Positions 52,440 through 64,000 of a stretch of DNA of 64,000 nt are shown in pieces; position 1 is the stretch's first letter, and the number at the start of each line of letters is the position of its first letter. Both the position numbers and the translations under genes were made by a program. The notes below the pieces were generated by a model. The model was not told the origin of the DNA. It was given only the letters and a program-made list of their open reading frames with translations, and searched no databases. The stretch lies in assembly GCA_009760855.2 (NCBI GenBank), contig WPIO01000006.1, positions 6,021,001-6,085,000 on the forward strand, in the 5' to 3' direction. Source of the stretch: Cristatella mucedo. Taxonomy: Eukaryota; Bryozoa; Phylactolaemata; Cristatellidae.

Positions 52440-53500
52440 AGCATAGTAATAATAACAATTATACTAATAACGAGACAGTGTTACTGCACTCCTAGAGATA
52501 TCAATCTCTTTCTAGGCACTTTTCCAACGCTGTGGGGGAAGCATGTCACTATGGCTAATAATTACACGGCACAGAATCAGCATGCATAAGAACACAAAGA
52601 ACAATGTTCCCACGGAGCCAGCACATGCCTAGAAGAGCAAGTGCCTTTTCAGCTTATCTTTTGAAGGTCGCGAAGTCACGAGATGTCGTGATGTCAGTCC
52701 GAAGTGAGTTCCATACTTTGGGAGCATATTAACTAAAGGCACGGTCCCCAAAGGATTTGAGGCTGGTTCGAGGCACAGCTAAACGACTTGAGTCAGAAGA
52801 GAGGGTGGTACGTTGCCTAGCCTGATTGGGAAGTAGTTCGGATTTGTCGGCTGGTCCTAAAAGTGAGCGACACAACCTCGAAGTCAGTATGCCGCTTGAC
52901 AAGGCCTGTAGCAGCTTTGTAAGAAGTGGGGTGCAATGCTGTGGCAATCGTTGCATTCACGACAGGCGAGAGTAATGCTGAGTTTGGATCAACTGTACGT
53001 GCCTTAGTGCATAGGCTTGAAGACCAGCAAGTAGTGAGTGGCAGAAGTCAAGATAGGATGTGACAACTGCGTGCATCAACTGGGATGTGTATCACTGTGG
53101 CTTGCCGATATCCGAGTCACGTCAGGTTTGCCCACAACTAGCAAGTTGTTTTTATTGACATTTGATTTGAGAAAGTGCGTAGCCATCCAAACACGAATGT
53201 CAGCTATGCAAGGAGAATGAAAGTTTGGCTTTCTGGAGGGCTGGAAGAGATCAAAGCATGGGTACAGCTGTGCACTATCTGCATAGAATTGACAGCTTTG
53301 GTTATGCTTGGCTATTACACCGACAAAGGGGAGACTGCAAGTTGTTCAATGAAGTGGACCAAGTACACAGACAGCCTCGGGGTAGCCCATACCCTAGAGG
53401 CTACATCAATGCCCTGAAGTTTCTTACTGAGATAGGACGTGGACCACCGCAGTACAGCATCATCGACACCCAGGCTTAGTTAATTACTGCTGAGGAAACC
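52440..53500 (-). mobile_element. Family B copy, degraded
   Basis: The minus strand has SRLAVPRTSLKSFGDRAFS, the CTTTCTAGGCAC tail at 52510 and ATT repeats at 52441. It extends to the region before RT motif C, with frameshifts. Confidence 0.7.
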
Positions 53501-54574
53501 TGCAGCTATAACCGGCAGACCACTGATCGATTAATAGATGCTCGAGATTACTACAGCGAGTGTTTGGTTTACGAGCAAGCTGAAGATGTCATCGGCTGGG
53601 AAGAAACCAGCGAAACAGGTGAAACAGAGCAGCACTTTGCATCAGAGCGGTCGGAAGTCATCAACTTCGGCTTCGGCTGCAGAAAAGAGGCTGCCTCTTT
53701 GAGCACGAGAAAAGGCCTTGGCCGAGTGCGCTGCTTGAGAGGGATGACAGAGTTTCGCTACAGCTGATCCATCTCAAAGCCCGTGCCTACAACCACGATC
53801 TTGGGCCGGGCAGTTTACTCCGGTTTGCTTGTGGCATGGCGGCCCTGTCTAGAACAAATTAGCACATTCTCTAATGCTGCCTGCCTGATCAGGAGAGAAG
53901 CTCCTTCTTTGGGAGATTCTTAGAACTAGAAGTGCAGGTCCAGGCTGCATCCTGAACGGGCAGGTGGTCTTCAGCTTCACTCCCACTGGCGATCTACATT
54001 GCCGCCAGATCAGTCAGCAATGAGTCGTCAGCTCTACCAAGGGTTTCTATTAAAAGCTTCCGATGACAGTCGGAGGGTTATTGCGACTTGTCCTGCTTAG
54101 TCAGCTAACCCTGTATCCTTAATGCGGAATCAAACAGCTGGTCCATCAGCCAGTGGTACAGAGCTAGAGCACACTGTTTGAATGGCACCAGCCAATGGCA
54201 TGTGTGCAGCTCATCAGCCGGTGGCTCTTGCTGATTTTATGTGATTTCAAGAATGCAAATTGTCTGTCCCATTCGCCGACGAAGGGTGGCCACATGCCAC
54301 GGTAAAAACACAGCAGCTCATCTTGACCCAGCATTCATGAGGCCTGATTAAGTAGCCACAGTGACCAATGCATTATGCCAAGCAGCCGGGGCTACTCTCA
54401 CGACCCATTGCCTTGTCAAGGGCAACAAACAGCTGTCGACCGATGGATGCCGACCTCGACGGTCTACCTAGGCAAGCAAGCAGGTGAGCCGTGCCTCAAG
54501 GTTTCCATTTCTAAAACTGAGGTTGCACATCCGGAGCAATGTGCACAGATACTTTTCCAAGTAAGTCCAGCCTA
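53501..54574. other. Unassigned sequence
   Basis: No gene, motif or repeat recognised. Frames at 53564-53767 and 54375-54575 are short and featureless. Confidence 0.4.
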
Positions 54575-55475
54575 ATCGTCATGGGCCAACCCAGTGTCAC
54601 CTAAAGTTGGTATACCTAACTGTCAAGATTGGTTAATCGCTTCATCGCTTCAGTGACGTCTGCCCATAAAATGGACTAGGTCTATTCTTTTAAAACGTCT
54701 TTTCATTGGATGAGCACACTTCCTCCAGTCGGCCTACTTTCAGCTGAGCAACATCGCCAAAATCAGGGCCCATTGATAGCTAAAACCAAAAGCAGGCAAG
54801 TGTGTGATAGCCAAACTAGTTTGCATGTTTGTGACACGGCGTCTAGATTACTGCAGCACTCTTTAACGGGGGGGGGGGGGGGAGGCTTTCTTCCTCTGAC
54901 CTTAACCGTCTGCAACCGGTGCAAAACTCAGCAGCTCGTCTGGACTGTCTAGTCAGCAACCTACCGGCTGAAGCCCACCACTTCTTGTCTCGGATTCACT
55001 GACTCTCTCCCTCCCAAACATCCAATCGCTTTCAATATCCTCAGTCTGGCTTACAGGTCACTTGACTCGCTTGCATCGGCCGATCCATCCGGCTTCATTG
55101 CTTGTCCGATGGATCTCCCACTACCGGTTTCTCAGTCATCCGGCTGCCCACTAAATGGAAATCGCTCGGTAATTGAGCCTTCAGCTCGTATTTGCCGAAA
55201 GTCTGGAGCTCTGTGTCACCACCTGCCTTGACTTTGCATCACGCAAGTCTCAGCTCAAGTAGCCCTTGTTCTGCCCAGATTTCTCTGTGCCAACTTGTGT
55301 CAACTTGTGTTTGCGCTTGCTCTTCACGACCGCGAGGTCGTGAATTTAGAGTCCTGCCTGCAGTGTGAGATCCTTTATTTCTTGCAGCAAGCAAATACAG
55401 TGACAGCCACAAAGGCGCTACTGCCGCTATATAAATGAGGCTGTTGAATCAGCTAAAATTATTATTCAGTCATCT
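54575..55475 (+). mobile_element. Family B-like degraded copy
   Basis: It begins at VMGQPSV-like codons and continues through RT thumb remnants to a CTATATAAATGAGGCTG tail. It carries a run of 14 G near 54869 and a 9-bp-arm hairpin at 55323-55344. Confidence 0.5.
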
Positions 55476-55479
55476 GTTT

Positions 55480-55660
55480 TACCCCGTGAATATTAATAAA
55501 TATGATTTATCTGTATACCACCCTAAGAGAACTCTCTGTTCAGGCAGTTCACTTATGCCGCTGGTCTCGAGCCTTCGAGCTCTGTCATATAATACCTTGA
55601 TTGGTCATTAAATTCGACCACAGTAACCAACCACTGGGCCAAACCAGCGAGGCACAGATT
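55480..55660 (-). repeat. tRNA-derived SINE copy
   Basis: The minus strand has TGGTTTGGCCCAGTGGTTGG (box A-like) and a decayed box B. The 3' body has an AGAGAACT..TTCAGGCAGTTCACTTATGC match to the other copies. Confidence 0.5.
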
Positions 55661-55689
55661 AAACACGTGCACTTTGCTTGCATTATTCG

Positions 55690-55735
55690 GAGCATGTTAC
55701 TTACCAGTGACTTACTACTGGTAAGTAACATGCTC
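55690..55735. repeat. Perfect 19-bp-arm hairpin
   Basis: GAGCATGTTACTTACCAGT (55690-55708) pairs exactly with 55717-55735 around an 8-base loop. It lies between a SINE and a family B-like tail. Confidence 0.95.
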
Positions 55736-55789
55736 ATAGAAGAACTAATAACCGGTGGCTATTAGTGTCTTCATGCTTGCTTTAGCGTT

Positions 55790-55960
55790 CTGACAAAAGC
55801 ACGATACTTGTATGCTATTGCATGCTTAATACCGTGCATGTCACTAAAACTTCGGATACTGATTCTCTCTGGCAGCGAGTTGTAAATCGCCCCGATAGAG
55901 ACTAGGTTCCTCTTGGGAGTTACACAGGTGAACCCTTTGCTGTTATTATTTTTATTCTTG
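55790..55960 (+). mobile_element. Family B-like 3' tail, diverged
   Basis: GTTGTAAATCGCCCCGATAG and AGACTAGGTTCCTCTTGGGA resemble the B tail with substitutions. Confidence 0.4.
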
Positions 55961-56099
55961 TCAATATAGAAGGCAGAATAAATGCATATAGATTATATGC
56001 CTTAATGAATTCAGAGGACGAATTGGAGCTGCAACTGTATGATGGCAGCTGGAATAGAGTATTGTAGCACTTAGTTTGTTAACGGTTTTAATGGCATAG

Positions 56100-56255
56100 G
56101 CAGAACTTGCACGTGTACCTGCTTACACTATGCCTGCTGCTTGCAGATGTTACCCCCAATCATCTGGTAATCTTGCACATCTGTAAAGTTCCTAGAAAGA
56201 GATCCAGTTCTCCGAGGGTGCTATGTAAATGTGTCAGTTTTATTACTATTATGTG
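56100..56255 (+). mobile_element. Family B 3' tail
   Basis: TACCTGCTTACACTATG, CTGTAAAGTTCCTAGAAAGA and TCTCCGAGGGTGCTATG match 36725-36840. Confidence 0.65.
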
Positions 56256-56918
56256 TGCCCTCATTTCTTTCTGCATCAGGAGTGTGTGGATGGGGAGTGC
56301 ATTGCTGAGACTCCTGCGCTGTACGTCACCAATCAAAACCGGTTGGAAGAAGGCCAAAGCCAGCCGGCTACATCTGTACACTTCAAAAACTGCAGAGGCA
56401 CATGTTCTTTTGAGATGCAGGCGGTTGGGGAGGGCAGCAATGACTGTGTCATACAAATGACATGCCTGCTGCTGCAACCGAGTAGCCATCATTATCTCAG
56501 CAGCAGTTCTGTATCTGTCTTAACTAGGGTTTCACCTGTTGCTCCTTCTCCTTCTCCTTCTGTCTCGTGAGCAGAATCATACGAGCCAGTGTCTGATAGC
56601 TAGCCGGATAGGCCGGCTGATGCCGGCCACGATGCCAGCAGGCCTGTCGCGTAACCTGTCAAGTGTGTGCGTCCGCGAATCGCAGCGAGAACGCCTTCGG
56701 AGACTCGTTTGCATTTACTACTTCTACAGCCGACTCCGACTGGTTTGGGGCTCGATGTGTACACCTTAGTCGTCCTGGAGGAGCACCCTGCTAAATAAAA
56801 GGAAGCTTCGCATGGTAGTCACGGCTTCCCCCCTCCAGCAGCAGTGGCCTTTGTCAAGAAAGGTTGAGGGTCGGCTCACTACACAGTCCCATTTATGTAG
56901 CAGTAGAGAGTAGCCTTC
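56256..56918. other. Unassigned sequence with one open frame on each strand
   Basis: A plus frame (56229-56570) and a minus frame (56160-56492) overlap. Neither has a motif I recognise. The plus frame has several Cys (CVDGEC, NCRGTC) and a possible acceptor CTGCATCAG at 56280, but no supporting neighbour exon. Confidence 0.25.
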
Positions 56919-57134
56919 ATGGCTGCCACACCACCTGCAGTGGCTGGCAATAAAGGACCGCCTGCTGCTGAAGGACTCGCATCAACGACCGAGACCGCAA
57001 AGTTCGAGCACGGCTTTCCCCACCTCTCCTATCCGAACAACCAGTTGAAGTATTTCGGCTTGAACTGCTGCTGCTGCTGCTGCTGCTGCTCGCAGGGTTC
57101 CAATGCATGCCTGCACTGTAGGGGTATCAAGTGA
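56919..57134 (+). CDS. Hypothetical small ORF with CTG repeat
   Basis: 71 codons starting MAATPPAVAGNKGPP, containing PHLSYPNNQLKYFGLN and an eight-Cys run encoded by TGC/CTG repeats. It could be a first exon, but no homology, promoter or partner exon was seen. Chance is a fair alternative. Confidence 0.2.
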   Translation: MAATPPAVAGNKGPPAAEGLASTTETAKFEHGFPHLSYPNNQLKYFGLNCCCCCCCCSQGSNACLHCRGIK

Positions 57135-57364
57135 CAGGATGCTGAAAACTCGCCAATTCCTTGCTCGTGAATGGCATCGTATGATCGACAAGTGAGTCTG
57201 TGTTGATCTTTGTGCGGTTTTTTTTTTGAAGGGGCCAGCCTTTCACTTAGAGAGCGACCTGACAGGTTTGCTGCACTTAGGCTGCTTTCACTCTGCTTTT
57301 ACTCTGGCTGACTTGAAGGCTGGCCAATGGCCAGGTGCTAGATTGCGACCGGTGACTTGGAATG

Positions 57365-57856
57365 CACTGGCACTTACGCTGACCCACAAGGCCTGCCACG
57401 GCTGGGTTCCTTCATACCTAGCTGAACTGCTGCACCGGTTTCAGCTTGTTCGCGCCCTCAGGTCCTGTGTGGACAATAAACTAACTGTTCCATTCCTCCG
57501 CTTAAAGACCGTTGGCGACAGAAGCTTTAGCTCTGCAGGTCCTAGACTGTGGAACTCGCTTCCATAATTTTTACTCTTATGCAACGACAACTACTCTCCT
57601 ACTGCCGACTATGGCTCATCCTTTTCAGCGGTCCTGAGCTGCTACTTCCACGCTACTCACTACCTCAACTGCTCTCCTGACTCTGCTATGCTTCCCACTT
57701 TCTCTTTGTTGCATGAGACGAAGTCTGTTGGCTACCGAATGCGTACTGTAAGTCGCTTAGGCTGTGAGTGCGCTACACAAAACTCTCCTGCGTAACATCC
57801 ACACGGTCTTTATGACTTTGTAGAGTTACAGACGGAGATACATCACACTTGAAGAT
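57365..57856 (+). mobile_element. Family A 3' end
   Basis: The frame 57226-57567 encodes [20 protein letters not shown] and FLRLKTVGDRSFSSAGPRLW, followed by the 3' UTR to GAGTTACAGACGGAGATACA. Confidence 0.8.
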
Positions 57857-58499
57857 GGCTGACCGGTGATCGACTGAGTTCAGTTAGGGCCAGGCTAAGC
57901 CGGTGCAGTCAGAAAGGGGGCATCTGAAATCGTAAGCATCTGAAGAAGTGGCATCTCACGAGGTCCGGGATCACGGAGATCGTGACCTCGTGATCATGAA
58001 GCTTCGTCTGCTTTCCCCTTCGTCTCCCAGCTGCTGATGCTGGCACTGTTAGCAGTGGCTTCGGTTGGTGTTCGGCCGAACAGAATGCTTTCAACCCGGT
58101 CAAATCAGGCTCGTCGTCTCTGCAATGCATCCGTCACGAATATGATCATCCTTCTCAGAGGATGATTTCCATCGGAATGTGCTTAGGAAGGTGTGGCTAT
58201 AGCCAGCTGCCTGATCGACTGGGTCGTCGATGGCTTCTGATGCCTCAGGGGCTCTCAGGGGGGGGGGGCAATACTAAGTCTGCAAGGGGGAGAGGCCATG
58301 CTAAGATTAGCAATGCGGAGTCTGCCAGGCATCGAGTGACTGCCATTCCTGCTTGACTCGAGGAGCCGCCGAGATGCAGCCTCACCTGCAGCCTCAGAAG
58401 CCTCTGCAGCATGTGCTGCTGCTATGGCTGAGGCAGGTGCACTACTGCCTGCCTTGATTAGTTCATGACAGCATTGGCAGCTGCCTCAGTCAAAAGCAC

Positions 58500-58805
58500 A
58501 CAAAGGCTCGAATCCTTTGGATACTTTGCCATCAGTTCGTAGGTTCCCAAAGCCAGGAACTCACAACTGACTGACGTCACTATATCCCCCTGACCTGATA
58601 ACATTTGAATAGAAGCTAAGAACCCACCTGCTCTTTGCGAATTTGTCAATCGTACTTTGTGCACCTATGCATCCTAACACTGCATGTTATCACTAACAAA
58701 TTGCCGTGCTTTCTTTCAAGCATATTAAAGCGCTTAGAATAACTTTCAGTTCTCTAAGGGTGCTAAACAAAGGCCCTATATTTGTTATAATTATGATAAC
58801 TATGA
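58500..58805 (+). mobile_element. Family B 3' end, degraded
   Basis: GAATCCTTTGGATACTTTGC, TTCCCAAAGCCAGGAACTC and the AAGCGCTTAGAATAACTTTC tail match family B. Confidence 0.6.
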
Positions 58806-58917
58806 TCATTATAATTAGTGTTTACTAAAATGCAGGAAGAACTTATGCATCTTGTGCGTCTCCAGCTCTTGCTGTCTCTCCCCCTGTCTTGGTCTGTCTC
58901 CCTGGTCTTGGTCTCTC

Positions 58918-58919
58918 TC

Positions 58920-58967
<48 letters not shown>
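58918..58967 (+). repeat. (CT)n microsatellite
   Basis: About 24 CT units. Confidence 0.95.
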
Positions 58968-58973
<6 letters not shown>

Positions 58974-58999
58974 TCTCTCCCTCTCTCTTTCCCACTTTA

Positions 59000-60394
59000 A
59001 CTCCCTTATGTCCTGTCTCCCCCTCACTAGCTGTATAGTTGGAAATAACAAAGAGGTTTCTAGGTTTTTCTCTCGGCTGTGCTGTGCAAAGGCTCTGTGC
59101 AAGCTCATATACTTCAAGGGAAACAAAGTAGTGCTGAATTATAAAACCAACCGCTTGCAGCAGCTGTGTTGGGCCGAGGAATGGGTTCAGCCGAGGAATT
59201 TGCTGGTGTTCAGGGTGTGACTTGTGCTGGCCGCTTGCTTCGTGCTGTCACTCGTGCACAGGCTGTGCACGCACACACAGAGTATGATGGCTCACCCACT
59301 TCAGGGACATATGCCTGCCTAGAGGTAGGCCTGTGCTGGTGCCACCATCACTCGGCAGAGAACCCAGAGTGTTCTCCTCACACAGATTATTGAGGGCGAT
59401 GGCATGCAACTTGAGTAAGCCACAAAGTGTGTAACAGCCCTCTCCCCCAAACACCCTGGTAGACTGGGGTCGTGCTGCGACCAAGCAGCCAAGACTGCAG
59501 CCAGCCACTGGATCAAGAGACACACTGCTGCAGCAAGGGGTTGGGTCCCATGATGAATGCCTGTCTTGTCTTTTAAGGAAACGCAAGGCGGGCCGTCGAC
59601 AACTGATCGTCGGCTAGCCTCTGGACCAGCTTTTCCCCTGTCTCTCTCCTTCAAAGAGAGCTACGAAGCTGCTTGGCAACGAGCAGGCACATGCTTGACC
59701 TCGTGCTGTTATCATGCCTTTTGGTGAAGGCAGCAGGTGTCAGGCAGCAGGTGTCAGGCAGCCTTGCTGACCCGGGTGTCGGTCGCTTATCCTGGCATTG
59801 TCGCCGGCTGTGGTGACAATGCCAAGCCTTTGCATCGGCCAAGCGGTCGGTCTCCTAAAACACAGGGAGAAGGGCCATTTCTCTCCCCCCCCCCCCCAGG
59901 AGCCTGATATCAGCTACAGCTTGGGGTGAACTCTGACTTCCCGACTTCCTCGGCATGGGCAGAAGGGGTGGAACCGCCCCGCCCAGCTGTCATAGCATTG
60001 GAATGTAGGCTTTATCAATCACCAACTCAGCCACAGGCTCTCTCAGCTTGGGACTTAGGCTGAGGCTGAAATGATGCCACCAGCAGGAGCTGTCGGAGCA
60101 GATTCCACTGGCTTGACTCCAGTCAGGTCAGTGGTTAGTGTTTTTCTCGGCAGTCAGTTCCCGGTAGGTGCTTAGGCCAATCGCAAGTCTCAGGGCTAGA
60201 ATTACTGCAATATGGTACTGGATTGCAAGCCCACAGACAACCATCCAATGACTGCCCTGCCCCCTCCCCAACCTAACCCTGCTGCTACCACAACCCTCAG
60301 CTACTAGGCCTTGCAGTCAGGGGCCAGGCATTCCGGCAGCCGCCACAGCACTGGGGTAGCATCTGCAACCTGAGATGGCAGAGCAAAGCCAAGG
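59000..60394. other. Unassigned sequence
   Basis: No gene or known repeat recognised. There is a poly-C run near 59885 and a short exact tandem GGCAGCAGGTGTCA at about 59730-59760. Confidence 0.4.
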
Positions 60395-60665
60395 GTCAAC
60401 AGCAGCAACAGCAGAAGCATTAACTTCAGCTGCAGCAGCAGCGATGGCAGCAGCAGCACCAGCAGCACTAACAACAACAGCAGCACCAACAGCAGCAGCA
60501 GCAGCAGTACTAACAGCTGCAGCCCTAACAGCTGCAGCAGCACCAGTAGCAGCAGCAGCAGCAGCAGCAGTACTAACAGCATTAGCAGCAGCAGCAGCAA
60601 CAGCACTAACAGCAGCTGTGGCAACTGCAGCTGCACCAACAGTAGCAGCTGTAACTGAAGAACCA
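60395..60665 (+). repeat. (CAG)n-type trinucleotide minisatellite
   Basis: Interrupted AGC/ACA/ACT units for about 270 bases. The Ala/Thr-rich frame 60375-60689 and the Leu-, Ala- and Val-rich minus frames are consequences of the repeat. Coding cannot be excluded but has no support. Confidence 0.85.
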
Positions 60666-60689
60666 GCTGAAGTTATACCTATCATGTAG

Positions 60690-62124
60690 CTGTGAAATTG
60701 GGCATTGTGCTTGAGAGAGCGAATTCCATGGCAGCAGATGACCGAAGGGAGTGCTGCCAGCAGCAGCAGCAGACAGCATCAAAAACCCTGGCGTACTAGC
60801 AGATGCTCCGTCGTCTTCTTTGTGATCTTTTGAAGTTTTGAGGGTTTTTTCAGAAATCACGAGGTTGATGGGGTAATAATGGAACTCTGCACTTTGTTCT
60901 AAAGAGCCCGAGGATGGCACTCACCAGAGATTCTTAGTGGGTACTCAATTATGATTATTTGAAACCAGCCGTACGGAAATCTACGGCTTAGCTCCTACAG
61001 GAGGGCTTTTCCACGATCCCTTTATAGATTGCCTGCCGGCTATTATCCAGCCACTGGCTGCCCTGTGACGAGCTTGCTCTGACTTTGAGGAATGTATTGC
61101 CAGAGAGTAGATGAATCTATATCGAAGTACAGGTGTTATTGATTGCTTTCATTCTCTGCATTTCGTGCACAGGAGCTGCTTCCGCTGCCACCACCGTTGC
61201 CGCCACTTCTTCGCACTGCTCATTCTACTCGTGTTGGTCACGTGACCGTGCAGTCCAGCACTGCTCGCTGTGCGCGTGTGCTGTGCTTTTCTCGCAAGAC
61301 GAGCTGCTACAGGCACTAATTCGCACATTAATGTCACTCGGACCTCGGTGCCCAGAGTAGGTCCTTAGGGAATGCCAACTCCTCGTCCCGTTAGAGACGT
61401 TAGTTATCGGCTGTTACTAAAAGTATAATTTGCACAAGCTGATGGTAAAAGGCATGTTATGTCCACAGCACAAGATCGCCACATGCGCCAGTGTATTCCG
61501 TTGCGGACATAAATGCTTTTGTGCTGTCCTTCTGTCAGAGGATAGTGCAGCAGAGGTAAAATTGTGACGACGGGCTTTGGACGGTCAGTAGTCACCTCAG
61601 TCTGAATGAGCGTGCCGCCCGCCCACGCCGCACAGCTGGAAGCAGCCGGTGGTGCTGCTGGCTGGCTGGCCACACAATATGTACAGTGCACCCCTTCGCT
61701 GATGCTGCCCCTCTCTCTCTCTTTCTCTCCCTCCCTCCCTCCCTCCCAGCAGCAGAACGACAGGGCACGGTACGGCAGCCAGCAGCAGCGAGCCTGCAGC
61801 AGTGCACTGCAGGCATTTCCAAAGCATTTGGCCAAAAGTGCGAATGCCCGGCGAGACAGTGTGGAGGAGGAGGAGGAGCAAACATATGGGGCGCTTATCT
61901 TGATGCACGTGACTTGTTTAACCAGTGCCACCTACAACACTTGGCTCTTTTATCCCTTTCATCTTTTATCAGCTGGCATTCATCGAATGCTTCATTTGCA
62001 TAGCCCTAAAAGGCTGGATTCTTCGGCTGACAAGATGGCAGCCCAGCTGTGCCATGTATTTGGGCACGGGGGGGGGGGATGGGGGGGATGGGGGGGGGGG
62101 GTTGGAGGACGGGCGGTTGAGAAC
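60690..62124. other. Unassigned sequence
   Basis: No convincing gene. It contains pyrimidine-rich CTCCCTCCCT at 61710-61747 and G runs at 62069-62101. The frame 61606-62235 crosses both and a transposon tail, so it is probably chance. Confidence 0.4.
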
Positions 62125-62150
62125 TACGTGTTATATGCCCAGAAAGAGAT

Positions 62151-62188
<38 letters not shown>

Positions 62189-62235
62189 GGGCACTGCACA
62201 AATGTATTATTATTATTATTTATATCATTCTATGA
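62125..62235 (+). mobile_element. Family B 3' tail with internal (CT)n expansion
   Basis: CCCAGAAAGAGATTAAGCT, then CT units at 62155-62186, then CGGAGGGCACTGCACAAATG and ATT repeats. This is the B tail with its central CTCT expanded. Confidence 0.65.
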
Positions 62236-62281
62236 ACGTATTAGTATTAGCAAAACTGGCCTTCCCTAGAAGCACCTTTTC

Positions 62282-62398
62282 CAGCTTCTCTCAATCTTGA
62301 ACACCTAAAATATTATAAATGTAAAACGCCTGTAAAGAGATTGAGTTCTCCGAGGGAGCTTTATCAAATGTGTTACTATTATTGCTATTATTATTATG
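62282..62398 (+). mobile_element. Family B 3' tail
   Basis: AATGTAAAACGCCTGTAAAG, GATTGAGTTCTCCGAGGGAG and CTTTATCAAATGTGTTAC, then ATT repeats. Confidence 0.75.
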
Positions 62399-64000
62399 CA
62401 ACCAGTAAGCTTGACAGAACTAAAACCAACAAGTCAAACTTAAAGCACACCTCCACAGCGAAGCTGAGAGCACAAATAACATTGGCAATTACCAAGCAAT
62501 TTACCTGAGTGTGTCAACAAATAACTAATGAAGAAACTTAAAAAGATGAGGCTGAGACACGTTCTGCTTGTGCTTAGAAGTATTATTAGTATTATTTAGT
62601 GCACTCTCCAGAGCACCTCCATCGACTTAAGAGCTTCCTCGTCGACTTGAACAGGTTTGCTCCGTAGCCGAGACAGCAAACTAGCTTTGTTTGTGGCTTG
62701 AACCATTAAACTCTTGAACTCTTACACTTGAACTATTGAACTATAACTCTTGAACCATTAAATTCTCCATTAAACTCTTGACTTTTCTTGGTCCTTCTGG
62801 CAGTTAATTGGCACTAATTGGCGCAAAAAACCATCCACTCTAAATCCCACTTGGAGTTGAGCCTGCCTATAATCGTCATTCAAATGTGGTTCAAACGGCG
62901 CTTCCCTACTGTCCAGACTATGACATGACACCACGAGCCGGGGGGGGGGGGCTGGGAGAGGCTCGCGAGCCAGACAAACTACCTATTTTACTCGTGATTG
63001 TACGTAAGTCAATGTATGAGTGTGCATTTATTCATTAGAACGCCTCGCTTCGGCTTCTGCATTCTCAAGTCTTTAGTCCAAGCAAGACAGAGCTAGCAAC
63101 GGCACAAGTCGCTGTAGCTTGCACCGTTGCTAGCTCCGACCCGTGACAGATACCAGTAAAGCTGGCGCCGTTAAGTGCGGCTAACTGAGTCTCAAACGCT
63201 GCCTTGACACGCCGCCTTGTGTACCATGGTAGCTGATAGTGTGGCAGCACAAGGAACGCCCAATACTTTAAATATTACAAGAGTATACCCTTCGCATAGA
63301 CCAACCAACCAGTCTATTCAGCAGGCCACTCACGGGTTGTCTAGCACATCAGCCGTAGCATGCAGCTCTCACTTGGAAGTCCAGAGCAGCAGCTGCACCG
63401 AGTGCTGCCTCTTGGTGCTGCCTAACAATAGACAGAAGGACATAACCGGCTCTCAGTCATTATAATTCAGAAACCTCTTATGGTGTCTTGGCAGGCATAG
63501 GCTGGCTAATGCAGCCAACGTTTCAGCATGGCTAGCCAGCGGCCGTCAGATGGCATCTCGATTTAGCTCGTCGCCTTGACGAAGCAAGTGGGAACTGATT
63601 AAGAGCTGAAGCAGCTCTAGCCGTAGCCGCTAGTAGAGAGCAGCCAGCCGGAGTAGCGATGGAATAGAGGAGGGGTCTGCATTCAGCTTCGAGCATGCAT
63701 CAGCCACTATTGCTGTCAGCAGATAAATCCAGATATTTCGGATGAGAGGAGCTTGATTGCCATAGCATTGAGCAGTCAATCGGATCAGAATGGAAGCAGC
63801 CTGCCAAGCCGACTTGCCTGCCCCTTCCCTTTGCCATTGTAGGGTCTGGAAGATCACATGTGCCGGCATGAGGTGTCGCTACAGATGTTAACCAAATGGC
63901 ATGACAGTCTGGCCAACTTCAAAAGAAATTCTCCACAATGTATCTTTCTAAATACACACTTGAACATGCATGCCGCTCACGAGCGCATACACACACTCGT
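62399..64000. other. Unassigned sequence to window end
   Basis: No gene recognised. A short imperfect repeat of TTGAACCATTAAACTC occurs at 62699-62790. There is a run of 11 G near 62940. Confidence 0.4.

Noticed and set aside
60304-60685. Leu-rich and Ala-rich minus frames
   Set aside because: They are products of the CAG array.
61606-62235. 209-codon plus frame
   Set aside because: It crosses CT and G runs and a family B tail; no domain was recognised.

Overview
This window is animal nuclear DNA: genes are split by kilobase-sized GT-AG introns, there is dense non-LTR retrotransposon debris, tRNA-derived SINE-like repeats, and long dinucleotide microsatellites. The protein content (ATAD3, a SAM-domain protein, a transgelin/calponin-like protein) is metazoan, and the repeat style suggests an invertebrate, but the species or phylum cannot be named from sequence alone.

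Three genes can be supported. (1) 1-11392, plus strand: the 3' part of ATAD3, a mitochondrial inner-membrane AAA+ ATPase. Six exons are visible, with consistent splice phase and a natural stop; the 5' part lies before the window. (2) 15325-34600, plus strand: a gene whose first exon encodes a clear N-terminal SAM domain. I propose seven exons whose phases fit, giving a 744-residue protein that is otherwise Ser/Arg/Pro/Gln-rich and ends in short tandem repeats. The first exon is firm and the middle exons are tentative. (3) 44188-47816, minus strand: a complete four-exon transgelin/Mp20-like gene (186 residues, CH domain plus one calponin repeat), with a canonical CArg-type SRF site in intron 1.

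The rest is repeat-rich. Two families of L2/CR1-like non-LTR retrotransposon dominate. Family B has a 3' tail reading roughly GCGCCTAGAAAGAGATTGAG followed by CTCTGAGGGCGC and ATT repeats. Family A has a 3' tail ending in ACATT repeats. The best B copy (6590-9180, minus) sits in ATAD3 intron 4. The best A copies are at 29865-31370 (plus) and 41505-43420 (minus). Several tRNA-like SINE copies occur on both strands. A pair of about 240-bp inverted repeats encloses 2.5 kb at 49178-52125, a probable DNA transposon, and a smaller inverted-repeat element lies in ATAD3 intron 3 (5421-6046). From 47.8 kb to the window end I find no convincing gene, only repeats, microsatellites and unassigned sequence.

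The three genes share no pathway that I can see; they look like ordinary neighbours. The most useful leads are the unfamiliar SAM protein, its splice site built on a CT microsatellite, the CArG box in the transgelin intron, the long inverted-repeat element, and several perfect hairpins.
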